From Gammaproteobacteria bacterium (GTDB lineage: Bacteria > Pseudomonadota > Gammaproteobacteria > Pseudomonadales > Halieaceae): a stretch of DNA of 64,000 bases. The notes under the pieces are model-generated. The model did no database searches and had not been told where the DNA came from. It saw only the letters and a program-made list of their open reading frames with translations. This document shows, piece after piece, positions 59,964-64,000 of the stretch (the stretch's first letter is position 1; the number at the start of each line of letters is the position of its first letter). Position numbers and translations under genes: made by a program. Where the stretch lies: contig JANSYN010000002.1 in assembly GCA_024742415.1 (NCBI GenBank), forward strand, positions 310,001-374,000. Reading direction: 5' to 3'.

Positions 59964-61796
59964 ATGCCAGCGCCCACCGAAAGTTCGCGCCCGCAGCGCC
60001 AGTGCAGCTTCCCGCATGCGCCGGGCCACCGCACCCTGCACGCCCGGTGCCGGGCTTTTCTGGGCTGCGCCGCAGCAGGCGTCGCCCTGTTGCTCGCCTC
60101 GGCGACAGGATCGGCGGCCGTGCTCAGCGGGGTGGTGACCAACGCCGCAGGCCAGCCGCTGGAAGGCACTATCATCACCGCGGTCGATAAGGAGCAGCAG
60201 GTCAAGTTCAGCGTGTATACCGATGCGCAGGGCCGCTACACCATGAATTACGACGCCAGCAACCCGTTCAGGCTGCGCGCCCGACACTTCACCTTTCTCG
60301 ACCAGTTCAAACAGGTAGATGACTTCGCCGCGACAGCGCAGCTCGACTTCACCATGGAGACTGCCAGCAACGACGACATCCGCCGCCAACTGCCCGCCCA
60401 CGTGTGGGTTGAACGCATCGGCAGAATCGATCCAGACATGGACAGGGAATTTCGCATTGAGTGCATGATGTGCCATCAGCAGGGCAACAATATGGCGCGC
60501 TGGCCCACTACCCGTGAGCAGTGGCACACCGTGTTTGATCGCATGGCTCACAAAAACGCGATGGTCTCGCAAGACACACGCGAAAAAACCATCGACGCAC
60601 TGCTGGCCGCTTACGCCATTGAAAACGATGAAGACGTACCACGCATTCCGCCAATGCCACGTGGGCGGGAAACCAACATAGAAATGACCGAGTGGATGAT
60701 GGCGCCGGGCACCTATATGCACGATATATCCGTTGGGCCCGATGGTTTGATCTACGGTGCGAGCGCGCAAGACAACCAGATCTGGCGCCTCAACCCGGCA
60801 ACCAACGAGCGCGAGGCGCTGGAACATGTCAAACCCGATGGCAATGCGCTTGTCGGTGACGCGCTGGGCCTGCATACCGTGTTCCCCGACCCGAACGGCA
60901 AGAGCATGTGGTTTACCTATGCCCAGGGCAATATCGTGTCGCGCTATGACATCGAAACCAACACCATGAAGTTGTGGAACATGTCCTACTTGCGCGGCAT
61001 TTATCCGCACACTATTCGCTTCGATCAGCAAGGCCAGATCTGGTTTACCGTGACGCTGACCAATCAACTGGGCACTATCAATCCCGAAACCGATGAACTG
61101 GAGCTGATCAACCTGCCCACACGCTCCTGGCTGCAGCGCGTTTTTGCCTGGGCACCGATTGCCGCCGTGGTCGCCGAGACACAACGCCGCACGTCTTTCT
61201 CGATGGTGTTTGAGCGTGAGCTGCGGCCCATTGCCTACGGCATCGACGTTACGCCAGACAACAGGATCTGGTTCAGCCAGTACAATAATCGACGCATCGG
61301 TTACTACGACAAGGCCGCCGATGAAATCACCATGGTCGATACACCCTTCGGCGGGCCGCGCCGCTTCCGCACAGACTCCAGGGGCAATCTGTGGATACCG
61401 GCCTTTACCGATGGCCGAATCTACAAGTACGAACCGGATACCGAAACGTTCACCGGCTACGACCTGCCTACCGGCAGCAGCGACAGCGTGTACGCCGTTG
61501 CAGTGGACCCATGGGATGACACCATCTGGGGCTGTGGCTCCAACTCTGACACCATGCTGCACTTTGACCCGGTGAGCGAAACGTTCACGACCTATCGCTT
61601 TCCGTCACTGGTGACGTTCTGTCGTGAAATATCTTTCGACGAGCAAGGCAACATCTGGACGAGCTACTCCAACTCCCCCACCGTGAGCATCGAAGATGGC
61701 GTGACGCACATTGTAAGAATCTCAAGGCCGGGCGGGCCGGTGACGGGTGAGATGCGCATGGCGCAGCGTCCGCGTGGCGATGACGCCTCGCTCTGA
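59964..61796 (+). CDS. Exported heme-c/beta-propeller fusion (CarboxypepD_reg + CxxCH + Vgb-like)
   Basis: The 610-residue protein has a signal region (FLGCAAAGVALLLASATGSAA, about 32-52), a carboxypeptidase-regulatory-like beta-sandwich (LSGVVTNAAGQPLEGTIITAVD, about 54-130), a single heme-c motif CMMCH (167-171) and a C-terminal virginiamycin-B-lyase/SMP-30-like propeller (about 220-600). ATG at 59964 follows CGGAG. Placed after the PQQ dehydrogenase, it may relay electrons or bind the same substrate. Confidence 0.82.
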   Translation: MPAPTESSRPQRQCSFPHAPGHRTLHARCRAFLGCAAAGVALLLASATGSAAVLSGVVTNAAGQPLEGTIITAVDKEQQVKFSVYTDAQGRYTMNYDASNPFRLRARHFTFLDQFKQVDDFAATAQLDFTMETASNDDIRRQLPAHVWVERIGRIDPDMDREFRIECMMCHQQGNNMARWPTTREQWHTVFDRMAHKNAMVSQDTREKTIDALLAAYAIENDEDVPRIPPMPRGRETNIEMTEWMMAPGTYMHDISVGPDGLIYGASAQDNQIWRLNPATNEREALEHVKPDGNALVGDALGLHTVFPDPNGKSMWFTYAQGNIVSRYDIETNTMKLWNMSYLRGIYPHTIRFDQQGQIWFTVTLTNQLGTINPETDELELINLPTRSWLQRVFAWAPIAAVVAETQRRTSFSMVFERELRPIAYGIDVTPDNRIWFSQYNNRRIGYYDKAADEITMVDTPFGGPRRFRTDSRGNLWIPAFTDGRIYKYEPDTETFTGYDLPTGSSDSVYAVAVDPWDDTIWGCGSNSDTMLHFDPVSETFTTYRFPSLVTFCREISFDEQGNIWTSYSNSPTVSIEDGVTHIVRISRPGGPVTGEMRMAQRPRGDDASL

Positions 61797-61888
61797 CACA
61801 CCGCCCAGTGTTGCCCTGTAAAGCGGCGCCGCCAAGCCGTGTTGCATACACCGGCCGCTCACCGGCTGCGCTGCGGTAGCGGTTGCGT

Positions 61889-63106
61889 TCAGGTCAGTAC
61901 CGCCGTCCAGCGCTCACCTTCGCAACGTGCCAGTTCCAGTGTGTGCAGTTTGCGCAAGGCGTCGTCAACTTCGAAATCCAGGATGCAGTTCCAGCTATCC
62001 TTGAACCACTGCTCGACCTTTGCATCGAGCTGCGCTGCTGTGATGGGTTCGTTACTGGCAAGCAGGAAATACAGCGCAACCATGGCCTCTTTGCATTCCG
62101 ACTCTTCGGCATCATCCAGCACGCGAAAGAAAACGCCCGCGTTGTTGTCCAGCAGCCTGAAATACAGGTTCTCGGTCAGTGCCTGCGAGTATTTCAGCTT
62201 GCGATTGCGAAAATTGGAAAACTGCTTCCAGCCGTAACCGATCAACGCGCCGATGCTGGCCAGCGCGGCAATCAGGGCGGCCTTGTTCAGCTCTACCGGT
62301 TCCGCAGACAGCCCTATCCAGAAACCCAGTGCAGATCCGAGCAACAACAGCGTGGCGCCCATGCGCGTGGTAAACACTGCCGCGCCACTGGCGATGGCGG
62401 GAATACCAATGAGCAACTTGTCGATCAGGCGCATGCCGATGCGGATATTGGGAAACAACATCTCGATATCGGCTTCGGGAACATTCTGAAACAGTTTGAT
62501 CATGGTGCTGCCGGGTGGACACTGTATCAGCACGGCGTCTTCATCAAGGTTCGGCTTGATGCGCAGAAAAAGCACCACACGTTCGAAATTGGTGAATTGC
62601 ACGCGCCGCTTCCACAGGCCAAAAAATTCACGCAGTACTTCGGTACGCCTGCTGGCGCCGCGCGTGTAAAGCTGCACTTCTTCAAAATCGCGCAGGTCGA
62701 CATCAAGCTTTACCTGGAACAGCGAAGACGCACGCATCGCACGCTGTAAGTCCTTGTCAGAGACCTTGTCGTAGTTGGCTCGCTCCAGCACGGTGACCAG
62801 AGCGTTCGAGAAATCCACCGCGTACGGGTCATCCTCCGTGCTGCCGATAAAGCGCGTGTCGGCATCCGGGTCATGGGGCGCATAGGCGTTCTTCAGGGTT
62901 TGGCGCAGTTGGTAGAACTCATTCTGAAAGTGCGCCTGCACCGTCTTGTTCGTACGCATAAAGTGCGCCCGCTGCTGCGGGGTCAGCACGTCGCGCGCAA
63001 GCAGCATGTTCGCCAGGTCCACACGCCGATAGGGAATGAAGCGCCGCGGGGTGACCGCGCCAGTTGTTGCGTCGTGATCTTTTTCGGTTTGTGTCATCGC
63101 ATTCAC
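61889..63106 (-). CDS. DUF3754 (TMEM143-like) membrane protein
   Basis: The 405-residue protein has a soluble N-terminal half, a DUF3754 core (LREFFGLWKRRVQFTNFERVVLFLRIKP and STMIKLFQNVPEADIEMLFPN), two membrane segments (about 240-270 and 278-300) and a winged-helix-like C-terminus. The mitochondrial protein TMEM143 shares this domain. No molecular function is established. It is convergent with the heme-c gene and lies 57 bp downstream of the saccharopine-dehydrogenase-like gene on the same strand. Confidence 0.82.
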   Translation of the reverse strand: MNAMTQTEKDHDATTGAVTPRRFIPYRRVDLANMLLARDVLTPQQRAHFMRTNKTVQAHFQNEFYQLRQTLKNAYAPHDPDADTRFIGSTEDDPYAVDFSNALVTVLERANYDKVSDKDLQRAMRASSLFQVKLDVDLRDFEEVQLYTRGASRRTEVLREFFGLWKRRVQFTNFERVVLFLRIKPNLDEDAVLIQCPPGSTMIKLFQNVPEADIEMLFPNIRIGMRLIDKLLIGIPAIASGAAVFTTRMGATLLLLGSALGFWIGLSAEPVELNKAALIAALASIGALIGYGWKQFSNFRNRKLKYSQALTENLYFRLLDNNAGVFFRVLDDAEESECKEAMVALYFLLASNEPITAAQLDAKVEQWFKDSWNCILDFEVDDALRKLHTLELARCEGERWTAVLT

Positions 63107-63163
63107 TGCTGCCCCTGCTCCGCGTGGCCGCAGGGCAAATCGACCCAGGTGGCAAAGCCGGCG

Positions 63164-64000
63164 CTAGAGATCGCGGCGCACCACGCCCGGTATCTGCAGG
63201 GCCAGGTCCGGGCCATACACTTTTGCCGGGGTCTGGAAGCCGGCCTCCCACTGACCGTTCAGAATATTGCGCGCCACAATCAAGGCGCTGTGGAAGGTCA
63301 ACAGATACGGCTCCGGGGTGATCATCTCGGCGGTGGCGCTGTCGCCGCGTGCGTTAGTGGCCGTGGCAATCAACTGCACCTGACGCTTCTCTTGTGCCTC
63401 CGGTGGCGGGCCCTCGGGAAAGAACTGGTCAATCAACCAGGCCAGTGTATTCTTGCCCCACTCGCGCCTGATCAGCCAGAAAACCCAGTCGGGCATCGCG
63501 CCGGCCTGCTGCTGGTACACCTCGATCGTGGGCACGCCACTGCTGACCCACGAGGTCACCATGTCGGCCCACGGAATCTGCACGTAGTTCAATGTATTGC
63601 CATTGACCTCGCGCGTCAGGGTCTTGGGCTTATCCACTTCGATCATCTGCCCGTCAATGCGCATGAGCAATGGTCGCGATAACAGCTCCAGCCCGGACTT
63701 TGCGGTGCCGCGGCTGATCTGCGCGCCCTCTGCGGCCGTGTACTCATTGTTCATCAGTAGCCTCAGCTCAACAGGGTTGGACACTTTGCGTGCAACGTAC
63801 AGGTTCAGGCAATCTGTGGGCACCACATCGAAACCCACAGCGGGCATCACCATAATGTTCGCCTGCTGAAACTCGGCGTGCCGCTCAAGCTGTGCCTGAA
63901 TGACGTGATTCTCACCGGTGAGATCCACATAGTGAGTGCCGGCCTCGACCACGGCATCCAGCATGGGCTTCGCGGTAAAGGTGTAAGGGCCTGCTATGTG
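63164..64000 (-). CDS. Saccharopine dehydrogenase-like oxidoreductase (partial, N-terminus off window)
   Basis: The visible 278 residues start in HIAGPYTFTAKPMLDAVVEAGTHYVDLTGE, the conserved end of the NAD(P)-binding domain in the saccharopine dehydrogenase/trans-acting enoyl reductase family. VMPAVGFDVVPTDCLNLYVAR follows. The C-terminal half carries a family-typical substrate domain. The reaction is unknown. The N-terminal Rossmann motif lies beyond the window. Confidence 0.83.
   Translation of the reverse strand, partial: HIAGPYTFTAKPMLDAVVEAGTHYVDLTGENHVIQAQLERHAEFQQANIMVMPAVGFDVVPTDCLNLYVARKVSNPVELRLLMNNEYTAAEGAQISRGTAKSGLELLSRPLLMRIDGQMIEVDKPKTLTREVNGNTLNYVQIPWADMVTSWVSSGVPTIEVYQQQAGAMPDWVFWLIRREWGKNTLAWLIDQFFPEGPPPEAQEKRQVQLIATATNARGDSATAEMITPEPYLLTFHSALIVARNILNGQWEAGFQTPAKVYGPDLALQIPGVVRRDL

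Overview
The window looks like chromosomal DNA of a marine, aerobic gammaproteobacterium. Clean E. coli-type orthologues are present (NhaA, YccA, PurE/PurK, PurT, Blc, DinB, Kbp), together with many oxidoreductases of the kind seen in Halieaceae/Spongiibacteraceae-like degraders. That family assignment is inference. Most of the window is GC-rich with short intergenic gaps. One block, about 43.65-51.25 kb, is clearly poorer in GC and built differently.

Left part (1-25 kb): a partial nhaR-like regulator diverges from nhaA. Then come an HPF/RaiA-like protein with a repetitive tail and yccA, which ends in a terminator. Next is a minus-strand operon of an SbtA-like bicarbonate permease, purE and purK, followed by a CbbR-like LysR regulator. 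After a few hydrolases and a luciferase-like oxidoreductase come two single-subunit molybdopterin oxidoreductases, an MDR reductase, a DUF3604 lipoprotein with an apparent ATC start and a palindromic operator, a beta-lactamase-fold hydrolase, kbp, and a three-gene operon of retropepsin-like protease, 7TM/transglutaminase-like protein and RimK-like ATP-grasp ligase.

Middle (25-43 kb): a TonB-dependent receptor diverges from a BKACE-family enzyme. These are followed by a second luciferase-like enzyme, lipocalin blc, a small cysteine-containing exported protein, a MEST/PEG1-like hydrolase, a methyltransferase, a large hydrolase lipoprotein, a phosphatase-like protein, a third molybdopterin oxidoreductase, an amine-dehydrogenase-like enzyme, a phosphotransferase and several membrane proteins. 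The mix suggests uptake and oxidation of a hydrophobic or aromatic/alicyclic substrate, but no complete pathway can be read.

43.65-51.25 kb: an integron cassette array. Twelve attC-like sites separate about fourteen minus-strand cassettes. These carry two brnTA modules, one higBA module, a GNAT acetyltransferase and many orphan small proteins, several of them lipoproteins. No integron integrase is visible, so this is a CALIN (a cluster of attC sites lacking an integrase) or the far part of a chromosomal integron.

Right part (51.3-64 kb): a Tat-lipoprotein amidohydrolase, an Old Yellow Enzyme homologue, purT, a GNAT protein, dinB, a PQQ dehydrogenase followed by a heme-c/beta-propeller fusion, a DUF3754 (TMEM143-like) protein, and a saccharopine-dehydrogenase-like protein that runs off the edge. 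Short tandem repeats of 6, 12 and 16 bp recur in intergenic DNA and once inside a coding region.
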